Shown: positions 1 through 9,250, counted from the first letter of the stretch. The stretch: 64,000 bases of DNA from Bermanella sp047621325 (GCA_047621325.1 JBLHLT010000002.1:165546-229545); one strand, 5' to 3'. The notes: generated by a model not told the origin, from the sequence alone. Made by a program: numbers and translations.

Positions 1-28
1 TCGCTGCCCCATAGATAGAGATTAAATC

Positions 29-262
29 ATGGCTCGCGTAACCGTAGAAGATTGCCTAAACAGCGTAGATAACCGCTTTGAACTTGTAATGCTAGCCAGC
101 AAACGTGCTCGCCAAATCTCTATGCAAGGCGCTGAGCCATTAGTTGCACCAGAGAACGATAAAGTAACGGTGATTGCGTTACGTGAAATTGCTGAAGGCA
201 AAATCACTCAGGCGTCAATGGCAGCAGCAGAAGCCGCTGCACTCGCTGCTGAGCAAGACTAA
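29..262 (+). CDS. rpoZ: DNA-directed RNA polymerase omega subunit
   Basis: This 77-residue protein matches the omega subunit in length and in its N-terminal region (MARVTVEDCL, then NRFELVMLASKRARQ), the part that clamps the beta-prime C-terminus during polymerase assembly. In the family, omega also takes part in ppGpp binding. The start is the ATG after a short purine-rich stretch (GATAGAGA). It is followed 46 bp later by spoT in the same direction, the usual gmk-rpoZ-spoT order of gammaproteobacteria; gmk would lie just left of the window. Confidence 0.95.
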   Translation: MARVTVEDCLNSVDNRFELVMLASKRARQISMQGAEPLVAPENDKVTVIALREIAEGKITQASMAAAEAAALAAEQD

Positions 263-308
263 GTATGAGAGCATCCTTACTTTGCCAGCAAGTATTAGGA
301 GGTAAAGG

Positions 309-2438
309 GTGCCAACAATAGATGCATTAGCCGAGCGCTTAAGCAGCTATCTCGAACCCGAGCAAATCAATCAGGTTTGCCGGGCATACTATTACGCCGA
401 ACAGGCCCACGAGGGTCAGTATCGTCGTAGTGGTGATCCATATATTATTCACCCGCTGGCGGTGGCCAATATCCTTTCTGAAATGCACATGGACCCCCAA
501 AGCCTAATGGCTGCCATGTTGCACGACGTCATCGAAGATACCGCAGTACCCAAAGATGCTTTAGTTGAACAGTTTGGTGAAACCGTGTCTGAACTCGTGG
601 ACGGCGTTAGTAAGCTGACCCACATTAAGTTTGAAAGCCAAGAAGAAAAACAAGCGGGTAACTTTCAAAAAATGGCTATGGCCATGGCCCGTGATATTCG
701 CGTGATCTTGGTGAAGCTAGCTGACCGTTTACATAATATGCGCACGCTGGATTCCATGCCGCCAGAAAAGAAGCGCCGTATTGCTCGTGAAACCCTCGAA
801 ATTTATGCCCCAATCGCTAACCGTCTGGGCATCAGTAACATTCGTATCGAGCTAGAAGATTTATGCTTCAACGCTAAGCACCCAATGCGCAGCAACATGA
901 TTCGCAAAGCGGTAAAGGCAGCGCGTGGCAATCGCAGCGAGCTGGTGGATAAAATCAGCAAAGCGGTTAAAAAGCGCATAAAAGAAGAAGGCTTAGATGC
1001 CCGCGTGATTGGACGCGAAAAACATTTATACAGTATTTATCGCAAAATGAAGGAACAGAAAAAATCCTTCAAACAAATTATGGATGTATATGGCTTCAGA
1101 ATTATTGTGGATAGCGTTGACAGCTGTTACCGCGCGTTAGGGTTTATCCACAACCAGTACAAACCAGTACCGGGCCGCTTTAAAGATTACATCGCCATTC
1201 CAAAATCCAACGGTTATCAATCATTGCACACCTCGGTAGTGGGCCTAGGTGGCGTGCATATTGAGATTCAAATTCGTACCGAAGAAATGGAAGCCATGGC
1301 CCATAACGGCATCGCGGCTCATTGGTTATACAAAGACGACGAAGATGAAACCGAAAGCAAAGGCAATAAACGCGCGCGCCAATGGGTGCAAGGTTTATTA
1401 GAGCTGCAACAGCGTGCTGGTAATCCACAAGAATTTATTGAAAGCGTGAAAGTGGATTTATTCCCAGACGATATTTATATCTTCACGCCAAAAGGGCGCA
1501 TTGTTGAAATGCCCAAAGAAAGTACCGTAGTGGATTTTGCCTATAGCGTGCATACCGATGTAGGTAACTCGTGTGTGGGTTGCCGTATTGATCATCAACT
1601 TGCACCACTAAGCACCAAATTAGTGAGCGGTCAAAGTGTTGAGATTATTACTGCACCAGGCGCGTCGCCTAACCCATCATGGTTAAACTTTGTGGTTACC
1701 TCAAAAGCGCGCAGTAACATTCGCCATTATTTGAAAAACCAAAAACAAGATGAATCGGTTTCATTGGGACGTCGTCTATTGGCCAGCGCCATCAGCATGT
1801 TTCATATCAATCTTGATGAAATTGATTCAATTCATCTTGAGCATTTATTAAAAGAATTTAACGTAAAACAGCTTGATACCTTATTAGAAGAAATCGGTTT
1901 GGGTTCACGAGCACCACAAGCCATTGCACGTCGTCTTGCCGTATTTGTATTGGGCAAAGAAGACGGTGTCAGCTCAATCAGCAGCGAAGGCGTGTTCAGT
2001 ATCAACGGCAAAGAAGGTGGTGTAGTTAGCTATGCCAAATGCTGTAGCCCGATTCCTGGCGATCAAATTGTGGGTTATTCAAGCTCCGGTCGTGGCTTAG
2101 TGGTGCACACTAATACCTGTAAAAATATGTTAGAGCTGATTGATCAAACCGATAAGTGCTTACCGCTTATTTGGGATGATAAAATCAAAGAAGATTTCTC
2201 GGTCACATTGCGCGCGTGGGTTGAAAATGGCCGTGGCTTAGTTGCACAATTAGCATCAGCGGTGACCGAAGCAGACGGTAACTTAGAGCAAATTAGCGTT
2301 GAAGATAAAGATGCACGATTAAGTGTGATGAGCTTACGCATTGGTGTTAATGGACGTAAGCACTTAGCGGATGTGATGCGTAAACTGCGTAAAAATAAAG
2401 CCGTTAATAAAATAACGAGACTTAAAAACGCAGGTTAA
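309..2438 (+). CDS. spoT: Bifunctional (p)ppGpp synthetase/hydrolase SpoT
   Basis: The 709-residue protein has the full Rel/SpoT layout: an HD hydrolase domain with the HD pair at residues 72-73 (LHDVIEDT), a synthetase domain around residues 240-350 with GRFKDYIAIPKSNGYQSLH, a TGS domain around 390-450 (DDIYIFTPKGRIVEMP) and a C-terminal ACT domain from about 635. The intact HD motif supports ppGpp hydrolysis, so SpoT is a better name than RelA. It starts at GTG, supported by a strong AGGAGG at 297-302 with a 6-nt gap. It sits in an operon with rpoZ and is closed by a strong hairpin terminator. Confidence 0.96.
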   Translation: MPTIDALAERLSSYLEPEQINQVCRAYYYAEQAHEGQYRRSGDPYIIHPLAVANILSEMHMDPQSLMAAMLHDVIEDTAVPKDALVEQFGETVSELVDGVSKLTHIKFESQEEKQAGNFQKMAMAMARDIRVILVKLADRLHNMRTLDSMPPEKKRRIARETLEIYAPIANRLGISNIRIELEDLCFNAKHPMRSNMIRKAVKAARGNRSELVDKISKAVKKRIKEEGLDARVIGREKHLYSIYRKMKEQKKSFKQIMDVYGFRIIVDSVDSCYRALGFIHNQYKPVPGRFKDYIAIPKSNGYQSLHTSVVGLGGVHIEIQIRTEEMEAMAHNGIAAHWLYKDDEDETESKGNKRARQWVQGLLELQQRAGNPQEFIESVKVDLFPDDIYIFTPKGRIVEMPKESTVVDFAYSVHTDVGNSCVGCRIDHQLAPLSTKLVSGQSVEIITAPGASPNPSWLNFVVTSKARSNIRHYLKNQKQDESVSLGRRLLASAISMFHINLDEIDSIHLEHLLKEFNVKQLDTLLEEIGLGSRAPQAIARRLAVFVLGKEDGVSSISSEGVFSINGKEGGVVSYAKCCSPIPGDQIVGYSSSGRGLVVHTNTCKNMLELIDQTDKCLPLIWDDKIKEDFSVTLRAWVENGRGLVAQLASAVTEADGNLEQISVEDKDARLSVMSLRIGVNGRKHLADVMRKLRKNKAVNKITRLKNAG

Positions 2439-2465
2439 TGAACGCTTATATCGTAGCTTAAAAAT

Positions 2466-2498
2466 AAAACCCATATGTGTTTTCACATATGGGTTTTT
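2466..2498 (+). terminator. Intrinsic terminator after spoT
   Basis: A 14-bp stem (CCCATATGTG pairing with CACATATGGG, extended by A:T pairs) with a TTTT loop is followed by a T-rich run. It lies 28 bp past the spoT stop codon. Confidence 0.9.
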
Positions 2499-2555
2499 GT
2501 TAATTAGACGAATCAAACTGACGATAAAATAAATAGAGACAGGTAGGATTTTTAA

Positions 2556-2936
2556 ATGAAAGAGATCATCAATACAGAAAAAGCCCCGCAAGCCATTGGT
2601 ACTTACTCACAAGCAGTAAAAGTGGGTAAAACCGTTTACCTTTCTGGGCAAATCCCACTAGTACCTGAAACCATGGAAATGGTTGGCGGTACGTTCGAAG
2701 ATAACGTACGTCGCGTGTTTGATAATCTAACCGCAGTCTGTGAAGCCGCTGGTGGTTCACTACAAGACATCGCAAAATTAAACATCTTCTTAACAGACCT
2801 TGGCAACTTTGCCAAAGTAAATGCGATCATGGCGGAATATTTTGAACAACCTTATCCTGCTCGTGCTGCTGTTCAGATTTCTGCATTACCAAAAGATGCT
2901 GAAGTTGAAATGGACGGTGTATTGGAGCTGCCTTGA
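2556..2936 (+). CDS. ridA: RidA family reactive enamine/imine deaminase
   Basis: The 126-residue protein is the normal RidA (YjgF/YER057c/UK114) size and carries the family signatures: GTYSQAVKVG near the N-terminus, YLSGQIPL, and YPARAAVQISALPKDAEVEM near the C-terminus. The Arg of YPARAAV is the substrate-carboxylate-binding arginine. RidA hydrolyses 2-aminoacrylate and related enamines produced by PLP enzymes and works in the cytoplasm. Location directly after spoT is common in pseudomonads and relatives. It has its own downstream terminator. Confidence 0.95.
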   Translation: MKEIINTEKAPQAIGTYSQAVKVGKTVYLSGQIPLVPETMEMVGGTFEDNVRRVFDNLTAVCEAAGGSLQDIAKLNIFLTDLGNFAKVNAIMAEYFEQPYPARAAVQISALPKDAEVEMDGVLELP

Positions 2937-3009
2937 TTTAGATGGGGTAGGGGTGAGACTGAAGTCATCATTACTGTTTTAGTAGTATGAGATTGCCATA
3001 GACCGATTG

Positions 3010-3043
3010 AAGCCCTTGTGAGCAATCATGGGGGCTTTTTTTG
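3010..3043 (+). terminator. Intrinsic terminator after ridA
   Basis: AAGCCC pairs with GGGCTT, with a G:U-containing inner stem, followed by TTTTTT. It lies about 75 bp downstream of the ridA stop. Confidence 0.75.
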
Positions 3044-3159
3044 ATAATTATAATGTGTAAGTCTCACTATTTTTAATTTACACCACGACTAATTTCCTCT
3101 CTTATTGGTGTAATAAAAATGTAATAATGCTCTAAAAAATATATGGAGTGTTATTTGAT

Positions 3160-4863
3160 ATGGATTTAAGATTTTTTACTAAGAGTTTATTGCTAATTCT
3201 CTTCCTTGTTTTAAGTAATCCATTTATGTGGAAGAGAATATGTGATATTGAGTCAATCGTATCTCTTTTTGTATTTTTGCTTGTAAGTTTGATTTCAGTT
3301 CTTTCATTTCTATTTTTAGCGTTCCATGAGAATTCAAAATCCAAGTTAGTTTTTTCGATACTGATAATAGTTCTAAGTTCAATTTCACTGAATTACTATC
3401 AGGTAACCAATCATTACCTGGAGTTTTATGAATTAGAAACAATGCTTCATGCTATCAATAATTGGTCAGATGCTTTATTTGCGTTTGATGGGTTGTGGTA
3501 TGGGTTAATGGTTGCACTCCTGGGAGGCTTAGCTATTTTTATGCCTCTAAATTCCCCGATATTGTATAACAAATATTTGATGATCTTTCCTAGTATATTG
3601 ACTTGTGTAATATTAATTTCAATTTTATATCTCAGGGAAGGAGATGGTACAAAAGGAATGCCGACACAATATACGGGTCTAGCTTATTCGTTAGTGATTA
3701 TAAAAGATGAAATATTTAACCCATTATCGGATGACTTACCTGAAATTAATGTGGCTCATACTAAATCATCTTTTAATGGTGATTTAATTGTTGTTGTAGA
3801 TGAAAGTATTCGAGGGGATTTTTTAGATATTAATAATGCTAATGGTGTAGCGACATCGTTACTTGAGCATTCTATGAAAATGGTTAATTTTGGCATTGCA
3901 GCGTCGGCAACGAATTGCAGCGATACAACAAATTTATCATTAAGAAGAGGTGTTAGACGCAGCACATATTTACATGATAAGAATCATAATCCAAGTTTAT
4001 GGCAATTTGCTAAAAAAGCAGGCTATAGAACAGTGTATTTAGATGCACAGTTAACGCAAGGGCGGCTGGGTAATCATATGACTGAACCTGAAAAAGAAGA
4101 TATTGACTATTTTTATCAGGTTTCAGATAGTGGCTATCAGTTATTTAACAAAGATAATATTTTGGCGAATCAATTAATTGAGCTACTAAATAATGAAACT
4201 AGAGATTTTATTTATATAAATAAAATGGGTGCCCACTTTCCGTATGAGGGTAAATATCCAAGTAATGCCACGGTATATTCACCTGTTATGCAAAGCGTTT
4301 TATTTGATAAGAGTTACCCAGAAGAAGATGAATTGCCTCATCCTGATGATTACTCTGAATTAATGCGCTTGAAATTTATTAATTCTTATAAAAATGCGGT
4401 CTCTTGGAATGTTACTAACTTCTTTAAAGTATTTACTGAAAGTAATAAGAGTAATCCATATGTGATGATGTATACATCGGATCATGGACAGAGTTTTCAT
4501 GATGATGGCCGTGAAGGTTATGGTACGCATTGCTCAATTGCAAGCGCTGACCCTGAAGAGGGTGTTGTACCATTTTTAATTTTAAGTAATGAGGCATTAA
4601 TTTTAGACAAGCTAAAAATCGCGCAAAAAATTAACAAGAACAAAGTCAGCCATTTTAATATGGCACCAACGTTATATGACTTGATGGGTTATGACTTGAA
4701 TTTGATGGGTGTGCAGGAAAAAACTATTTTTGAACCGTTAGATGGTAAAGATCAGCTATTTTTATCAAAATATTTTGTTCGATTTGGCTCCCAGCCTATT
4801 TGGAACTCAATAGATATGCAGGGCCGTGACAGCTTAGAGGTTTGGAATATGGCAGCTAATTAA
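3160..4863 (+). CDS. Membrane-bound sulfatase/phosphoethanolamine-transferase-like protein
   Basis: Counting from a possible GTG at 3148, the protein has about five hydrophobic segments in residues 8-165 and then a soluble domain of the alkaline phosphatase/sulfatase superfamily, the layout of EptA-type phosphoethanolamine transferases. Likely metal-site elements are VVVDESIRGD (about 212-221), a candidate nucleophile in NCSDTTN (about 255-261) and TSDHGQSFHDD (about 442-452). EptA normally has GETxRxD and CGTxTxxS, so the substrate is uncertain; lipid A or another surface glycan is an inference. I prefer the ATG at 3160, because GGAG at 3145-3148 overlaps the GTG but sits 11 nt before this ATG. 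The gene is visibly richer in A+T than its neighbours, which suggests acquisition. It is a single-gene unit. Confidence 0.75.
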   Translation: MDLRFFTKSLLLILFLVLSNPFMWKRICDIESIVSLFVFLLVSLISVLSFLFLAFHENSKSKLVFSILIIVLSSISLNYYQVTNHYLEFYELETMLHAINNWSDALFAFDGLWYGLMVALLGGLAIFMPLNSPILYNKYLMIFPSILTCVILISILYLREGDGTKGMPTQYTGLAYSLVIIKDEIFNPLSDDLPEINVAHTKSSFNGDLIVVVDESIRGDFLDINNANGVATSLLEHSMKMVNFGIAASATNCSDTTNLSLRRGVRRSTYLHDKNHNPSLWQFAKKAGYRTVYLDAQLTQGRLGNHMTEPEKEDIDYFYQVSDSGYQLFNKDNILANQLIELLNNETRDFIYINKMGAHFPYEGKYPSNATVYSPVMQSVLFDKSYPEEDELPHPDDYSELMRLKFINSYKNAVSWNVTNFFKVFTESNKSNPYVMMYTSDHGQSFHDDGREGYGTHCSIASADPEEGVVPFLILSNEALILDKLKIAQKINKNKVSHFNMAPTLYDLMGYDLNLMGVQEKTIFEPLDGKDQLFLSKYFVRFGSQPIWNSIDMQGRDSLEVWNMAAN

Positions 4864-4930
4864 GTTTATTACATATAAAACGGGTTTTTGGTCGTAAGCG
4901 AAGTGTCATCCGAGAAATTGAAACGTATAA

Positions 4931-4962
4931 AAAACCGCTGGTGTTGTCACTAGCGGTTTTTC
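4931..4962. terminator. Bidirectional terminator between the sulfatase-like gene and argH
   Basis: AACCGCTGGTG and CACTAGCGGTT form a 13-bp stem (one G:U) with a TTGT loop. A-runs and T-runs flank it on both sides, so it can serve both converging genes. Confidence 0.85.
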
Positions 4963-4998
4963 TAGTTTCTAGTTTCTAGTTTCTAGTTTCTAGTTTCT
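4959..4998. repeat. Heptanucleotide tandem repeat (TTTCTAG) overlapping the argH 3' end
   Basis: Five perfect copies of TTTCTAG (4959-4993) and a partial sixth unit lie directly after the terminator. The last residues of ArgH (LETRN) and its stop codon (4976-4978) are encoded inside the repeat. Because 7 is not a multiple of 3, gain or loss of copies would change the C-terminal tail, but a TAG recurs in every frame, so the change is limited to a few residues. Confidence 0.95.
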
Positions 4999-6370
4999 CA
5001 GCCGCACGTTTAGCCGCTGCACGAACTTGATTCGGTGCAGTACCCCCTAAATGATCACGAGCTGAAACCGAACCTTCAAGGGTTAATACTTCAAACACAT
5101 CTTCAGTAATCATGTCGCCAAATTGTTGTAATTCTTCCAGTGACATTTCACCTAAATCTTTACCGGTTTTAACACCATAACCCACTGCGCTGCCTACAAT
5201 TTCGTGTGAGTCACGGAAAGCCACGCCTTTGCGTACAAGATAGTCGGCTAGATCGGTTGCGGTTGAGAAACCACGTAGTGCCGCTTCACGCATCACGTCT
5301 TTTTTCGATACTACATGAGGCATCATGTCAGCGAAGGCGCGTAAGCTGCCGCCCACGTTATCGATGGTATCGAACAATGGCTCTTTGTCTTCTTGATTGT
5401 CTTTGTTGTAAGCCAATGGCTGCGACTTCATGAGCGTGAGCAGGCTCATTAGGTGACCAAAGATACGACCTGCTTTGCCACGTACTAATTCTGGTACGTC
5501 AGGGTTTTTCTTTTGCGGCATGATTGATGAGCCCGTACAAAAACGGTCTGGTAAATCAATGAAGTTAAATTGCGCGCTGGCCCAAAGTACTAATTCTTCG
5601 CTGAAGCGGCTTAGGTGCATCATGATAGTGGCACAAGCGGCGGTGAATTCGATGGCGAAGTCACGGTCCGACACGCTGTCTAAGCTGTTTTCAGTTGGAG
5701 CATCAAACCCTAGTAGTTCAGCCGTCATGTGACGGTCGATTGGGTAGGTGGTGCCAGCAAGTGCGGCAGCGCCCAGTGGCATGACGTTGGTACGCTTACG
5801 GCAATCTTGTAGGCGAGCAAAGTCACGCTCTAGCATTTCGTTCCATGCCAGTAGGTGATGACCAAACGTCACAGGCTGTGCAGTTTGTAAATGAGTAAAG
5901 CCCGGCATGATAGTGTCGGCTTCTTTTGTGGCTAATTCAATTAGGCCGGCTTGTAGTCGTGTTACTTCGCTTGATAGATGGTCAATTTCGCTGCGAAGGT
6001 ACAAGCGGATGTCAGTAGCCACTTGGTCGTTACGAGAGCGGCCAGTGTGTAGTTTTTTACCAGTGATGCCAATCTTAGCCGTTAGAGCTGCTTCGATGTT
6101 CATGTGTACATCTTCAAGAGCGATGGACCATTCAAAGTTGCCTGCTTCTATGTCAGCTTTGATTTCGCCTAAGCCTTTGATGATGTCATCGCGTTCTGCG
6201 TCAGTAAGAACACCAACCTTGGCCAGCATGGTGGCGTGAGCAATTGAGCCTTGGATATCTTGTGCATACATGCGCTGGTCAAACTCGACCGATGCGGTAA
6301 AGCGTTGTACGAAGGCGTCAGTGGCTTCTGAAAAACGGCCACCCCATGCGGAGTTAGTTTTCTGGCTCAT
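4976..6370 (-). CDS. argH: Argininosuccinate lyase
   Basis: The 464-residue protein cleaves argininosuccinate to arginine and fumarate, the last step of arginine synthesis. It belongs to the fumarase/aspartase superfamily: HTGRSRNDQ at 108-116 and the catalytic-loop signature GSSIMPQKKNPD at 280-291 are intact, and length is normal. It diverges from algZ, as in Pseudomonas. The extreme C-terminus (LETRN) is encoded by a heptanucleotide repeat and is probably not functionally constrained. Confidence 0.97.
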   Translation of the reverse strand: MSQKTNSAWGGRFSEATDAFVQRFTASVEFDQRMYAQDIQGSIAHATMLAKVGVLTDAERDDIIKGLGEIKADIEAGNFEWSIALEDVHMNIEAALTAKIGITGKKLHTGRSRNDQVATDIRLYLRSEIDHLSSEVTRLQAGLIELATKEADTIMPGFTHLQTAQPVTFGHHLLAWNEMLERDFARLQDCRKRTNVMPLGAAALAGTTYPIDRHMTAELLGFDAPTENSLDSVSDRDFAIEFTAACATIMMHLSRFSEELVLWASAQFNFIDLPDRFCTGSSIMPQKKNPDVPELVRGKAGRIFGHLMSLLTLMKSQPLAYNKDNQEDKEPLFDTIDNVGGSLRAFADMMPHVVSKKDVMREAALRGFSTATDLADYLVRKGVAFRDSHEIVGSAVGYGVKTGKDLGEMSLEELQQFGDMITEDVFEVLTLEGSVSARDHLGGTAPNQVRAAAKRAAEKLETRN

Positions 6371-6429
6371 AATATTCTCACTTTTACTCAGGCGGGCTGA
6401 GGACGGCTAAACGGGTAAAAATTGCGCGT

Positions 6430-6457
6430 ATTATACAGGATATGCAACGGTTCAACA
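6430..6457 (-). promoter_or_regulatory. Probable sigma-70 promoter for argH
   Basis: On the minus strand a perfect TATAAT (6430-6435) is preceded at 16 bp by TGTTGA (6452-6457). It lies about 60 bp upstream of the argH start in the argH/algZ divergent region. Confidence 0.55.
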
Positions 6458-6571
6458 CTTAGCATAGCGCCATGAGTGCCACTTATCCGTAAATAGGGCC
6501 TCCCAAGCTGAATAGGCTTGAGCGAAAGCCGTTAATGGGACAGACTTTGCCCATAATAAAAAGGACTCCTC

Positions 6572-7618
6572 GTGGCCTCACCCAAACAACGTATCAATGC
6601 AAAAGAGCTGATTCCCGACTTATGCCAAGTAAGGGCCGTGCTGTGGTTGATTTTGTTTAGCCAAGCATTGGTGATTGTGCTGATTTTGTTATCAAGCGGG
6701 GCGCAGAATTTTAGCTGGGAGCAATTTGGTTTGTTGTCGTTTTATGTGCAGTGGGTGGTGTTGGTGAGTGCAGCCTGCTTATGTCGTTTACGGTTATATA
6801 TTCCTGCTCTGAGTTTGAATCAATTAACCGCCATGAGCTTTGTGTTGATTCAGTTGGTTAATTTATTGATCAGCGTGATTACATTGTATGGTATGAACGA
6901 GTTACTATTTGAGAATTATGGTTGGGACTGGTTGATACGAAATCAGTTGATCAGTGCCATACTAGGGGCTCTATTACTTCATTATTTTTATATTCAAATG
7001 CAAAGCCGTTTACATGCCCGCAGTGAATTGCAGTCACGAATGCAGGCACTACAAAGCCGGATTCGCCCGCACTTCTTATTTAATAGCATGAATATTATTG
7101 CCAGCTTGATTCATGTGGACCCAGACAAAGCCGAACAAGCGGTTGAAGATTTAAGTGAATTGTTCCGTGCCAGTTTAAAAATGGCGGGTACACAAACTAC
7201 GTTGCAGCAAGAAATTGATTTATGCAAAAAATACACGAACATTGAACAATTAAGACTGAGTGATCGGCTAAGCGTGCAGTGGCAAGTGAGCGCTCCAGAG
7301 CAAACGAGCATTCCGTTGTTAACCTTGCAGCCGCTGATTGAAAATGCCATTTACCATGGCATTGCACCGAGTGAAAAAGGCGGTGTTGTTAGTATTATTA
7401 TTTATGTGGAGCAGTCTCGCTTGCATATTAAAGTGAGTAATCCATTGTGTACGGCACAGCATCAGCGTCATGAAGGTGGTAATCAAATGGCGTTAGAAAA
7501 TATTCAGCATCGCCTGCAAGCGCTGTATGGCCATGATGCGAGCAGCACCACAGAACAAGACGAGAAAACCTTTACTATTCACCTTCACTATAATCATCAA
7601 ACCCAAGTTGCATCATGA
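6572..7618 (+). CDS. algZ: LytS/AlgZ(FimS)-type sensor histidine kinase
   Basis: The 348-residue protein has four or so membrane helices in residues 20-145 and a cytoplasmic kinase domain of the LytS type: RIRPHFLFNSMN with the phospho-acceptor His at 167 and an N box LIENAIYHGI near 250. Length and the argH-algZ-algR order match Pseudomonas AlgZ/FimS, which controls alginate, twitching motility and virulence genes through AlgR. The start is GTG with AGGA upstream. The 3' end overlaps algR by 4 bp (ATGA), so the two are translationally coupled. The exact regulon here is unknown. Confidence 0.88.
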   Translation: MASPKQRINAKELIPDLCQVRAVLWLILFSQALVIVLILLSSGAQNFSWEQFGLLSFYVQWVVLVSAACLCRLRLYIPALSLNQLTAMSFVLIQLVNLLISVITLYGMNELLFENYGWDWLIRNQLISAILGALLLHYFYIQMQSRLHARSELQSRMQALQSRIRPHFLFNSMNIIASLIHVDPDKAEQAVEDLSELFRASLKMAGTQTTLQQEIDLCKKYTNIEQLRLSDRLSVQWQVSAPEQTSIPLLTLQPLIENAIYHGIAPSEKGGVVSIIIYVEQSRLHIKVSNPLCTAQHQRHEGGNQMALENIQHRLQALYGHDASSTTEQDEKTFTIHLHYNHQTQVAS

Positions 7619-8337
7619 ATGTATTAATTGTCGATGACGAAGAACTCGCCCGTAGTCGTTTACAGCGTTTTGTTGAAGCAGAGCAACTGGGCGATGTCAT
7701 CGCCGTGGTCAGCAATGGTGTACAGGCGATAGAAGCGGTTGAAAAATATATACCAGACGTGGTGCTGATGGATATTCAAATGCCCACAATGGATGGCCTC
7801 GAAGCCGCCCGTCATATTGCACAGTTTGATACACCGCCTGCTATTATTTTTTGCACAGCCTATGATGAATTTGCCATCGAAGCCTTTAGCGTACAAGCGG
7901 TAGGGTATTTATTAAAACCCGTGCGTAAAGAAGAATTAAAAGCGGCGTTTTCCCGGTTAAATAAAATCAATAAAGCACAGGCCGTTTCATTAAATACAGA
8001 ACATAGTCGCTCACATATTAGTGCCAAAACGCATCAGGGTTTAGAGTTGATAGCGGTTGAAAATATAATATTATTCCGCGCCGAACAAAAATACATATCG
8101 GTTATTCATAAAAACGGTGAAGTGTTAATTGATGAACCGTTAAAAGAATTAGAAGAAGAATTCAGTGATAAGTTTATTCGCGTACATCGTAATTCCCTTG
8201 TGCGTAAAACCGCCATACAAGGCTTAGAAAAATGCGAGGATGGCAGTGTTGCTTTGCGCTTGAATGGCTTTAAAGAATTGGTGGCCATTTCGAGGCGGCA
8301 TTTGGCAGAAGTGCGAAAGCTTGTTAAAGCACTGTAA
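7615..8337 (+). CDS. algR: LytTR-family response regulator, AlgR-like
   Basis: This 240-residue regulator has a receiver domain (VDDEE at 6-10, phospho-acceptor Asp53 in LMDIQMP, the Lys of LLKPVRK) and a C-terminal LytTR DNA-binding domain from about residue 135 (FRAEQKYISVIHKNGE, FIRVHRNSLV). It is the partner of the overlapping histidine kinase. In Pseudomonas algR is next to hemC; here hemC lies about 33 kb away, so the linkage has been broken. Confidence 0.88.
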   Translation: MNVLIVDDEELARSRLQRFVEAEQLGDVIAVVSNGVQAIEAVEKYIPDVVLMDIQMPTMDGLEAARHIAQFDTPPAIIFCTAYDEFAIEAFSVQAVGYLLKPVRKEELKAAFSRLNKINKAQAVSLNTEHSRSHISAKTHQGLELIAVENIILFRAEQKYISVIHKNGEVLIDEPLKELEEEFSDKFIRVHRNSLVRKTAIQGLEKCEDGSVALRLNGFKELVAISRRHLAEVRKLVKAL

Positions 8338-8356
8338 AGAATAAAGTAACAATTGA

Positions 8357-8446
8357 TAGGATGGGTTAGCGAGGTACGAGTGTAACCCATCAGTTGAAGT
8401 CGGTGATGGGTTACGATTTCGCTGCGCTTAATCTAACCCATCCTAC
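8357..8446. repeat. Palindromic REP/MITE-like element, copy A
   Basis: A 90-bp imperfect palindrome begins TAGGATGGGTTAG and ends CTAACCCATCCTA. Inside, GTAACCCATCA and TGATGGGTTAC form a second inverted repeat, so the unit can fold into two stacked hairpins. It fills most of the gap between converging algR and hisF. A second copy is at 9381-9480. Confidence 0.9.
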
Positions 8447-8459
8447 GGCTCTAAAACTG

Positions 8460-9233
8460 TTAAAGCCTAACTTCAATCCCTTGCGCTTGCATGTGCTCTT
8501 TAGCTTCTTGCACGGTATGCTCACCAAAGTGAAAAATACTGGCGGCTAATACGGCATCCGCTTTGCCTAGGGTTACACCATCAGCAAGGTGTTGTAAGTT
8601 GCCCACACCACCAGAGGCGATTACTGGTACGTTTACCGCTTCTGAAACAGCGCGGGTTAATTCAATATCAAAACCAGTTTTAACCCCGTCTTGATCCATT
8701 GAAGTTAGTAATACTTCACCTGCACCAAAGCCCGTCATTTTTACCGCCCACTCAATGGCGTCAATGCCAGTTGGTTTACGGCCACCGTGGGTGAAAATCT
8801 CCCACTTATTTTCTTCGCCTTCTTTGCTGACTTTTTTAGCGTCAATGGCGATAACAATGCATTGGCTGCCAAATTTTTCGGCGGCTTCACGGACAAATTC
8901 TGGATTAGTAATGGCTGCGCTGTTGATAGAGACTTTATCAGCACCGGCATTTAACATGTTGCGAATGTCTTCAATGGCGCGAATACCGCCGCCTACTGTT
9001 AACGGAATGAACACTTGCTCAGCAATGGCTTGCACCATGTGAATAGTGGTATCACGGCCTTCGTGTGATGCGGTGATATCTAAAAAGGTAATTTCATCAG
9101 CACCTTGTTCGTCGTAGCGCTTGGCTACTTCAACTGGGTCGCCAGCATCACGAATGTCAACAAACTGCACGCCTTTAACAACGCGGCCGCCTTCGACGTC
9201 TAAGCAGGGTATGATTCTTTTTGCTAATCCCAT
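8460..9233 (-). CDS. hisF: Imidazole glycerol phosphate synthase, cyclase subunit
   Basis: The 257-residue TIM-barrel protein has the catalytic aspartates of HisF at Asp12 (PCLDVEGG) and Asp131 (VIAIDAKK), plus phosphate loops VGGGIR and ASGGVG. With HisH it converts PRFAR and ammonia into imidazole glycerol phosphate and AICAR in histidine synthesis. It lies downstream of hisH but is separated from it by about 300 bp in which hisA would be expected. The start is the ATG opening MGLAKRIIPC. Confidence 0.97.
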   Translation of the reverse strand: MGLAKRIIPCLDVEGGRVVKGVQFVDIRDAGDPVEVAKRYDEQGADEITFLDITASHEGRDTTIHMVQAIAEQVFIPLTVGGGIRAIEDIRNMLNAGADKVSINSAAITNPEFVREAAEKFGSQCIVIAIDAKKVSKEGEENKWEIFTHGGRKPTGIDAIEWAVKMTGFGAGEVLLTSMDQDGVKTGFDIELTRAVSEAVNVPVIASGGVGNLQHLADGVTLGKADAVLAASIFHFGEHTVQEAKEHMQAQGIEVRL

Positions 9234-9250
9234 GGTTCATTTTTCCCGCT

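Noticed and set aside
1..25. Possible 3' end of gmk at the left edge
   Set aside because: Only 25 bases are visible and all three frames reach a stop; the family cannot be judged.
4959..4998. CRISPR-like or att-type repeat at the argH end
   Set aside because: It is a 7-bp simple tandem repeat without spacers.
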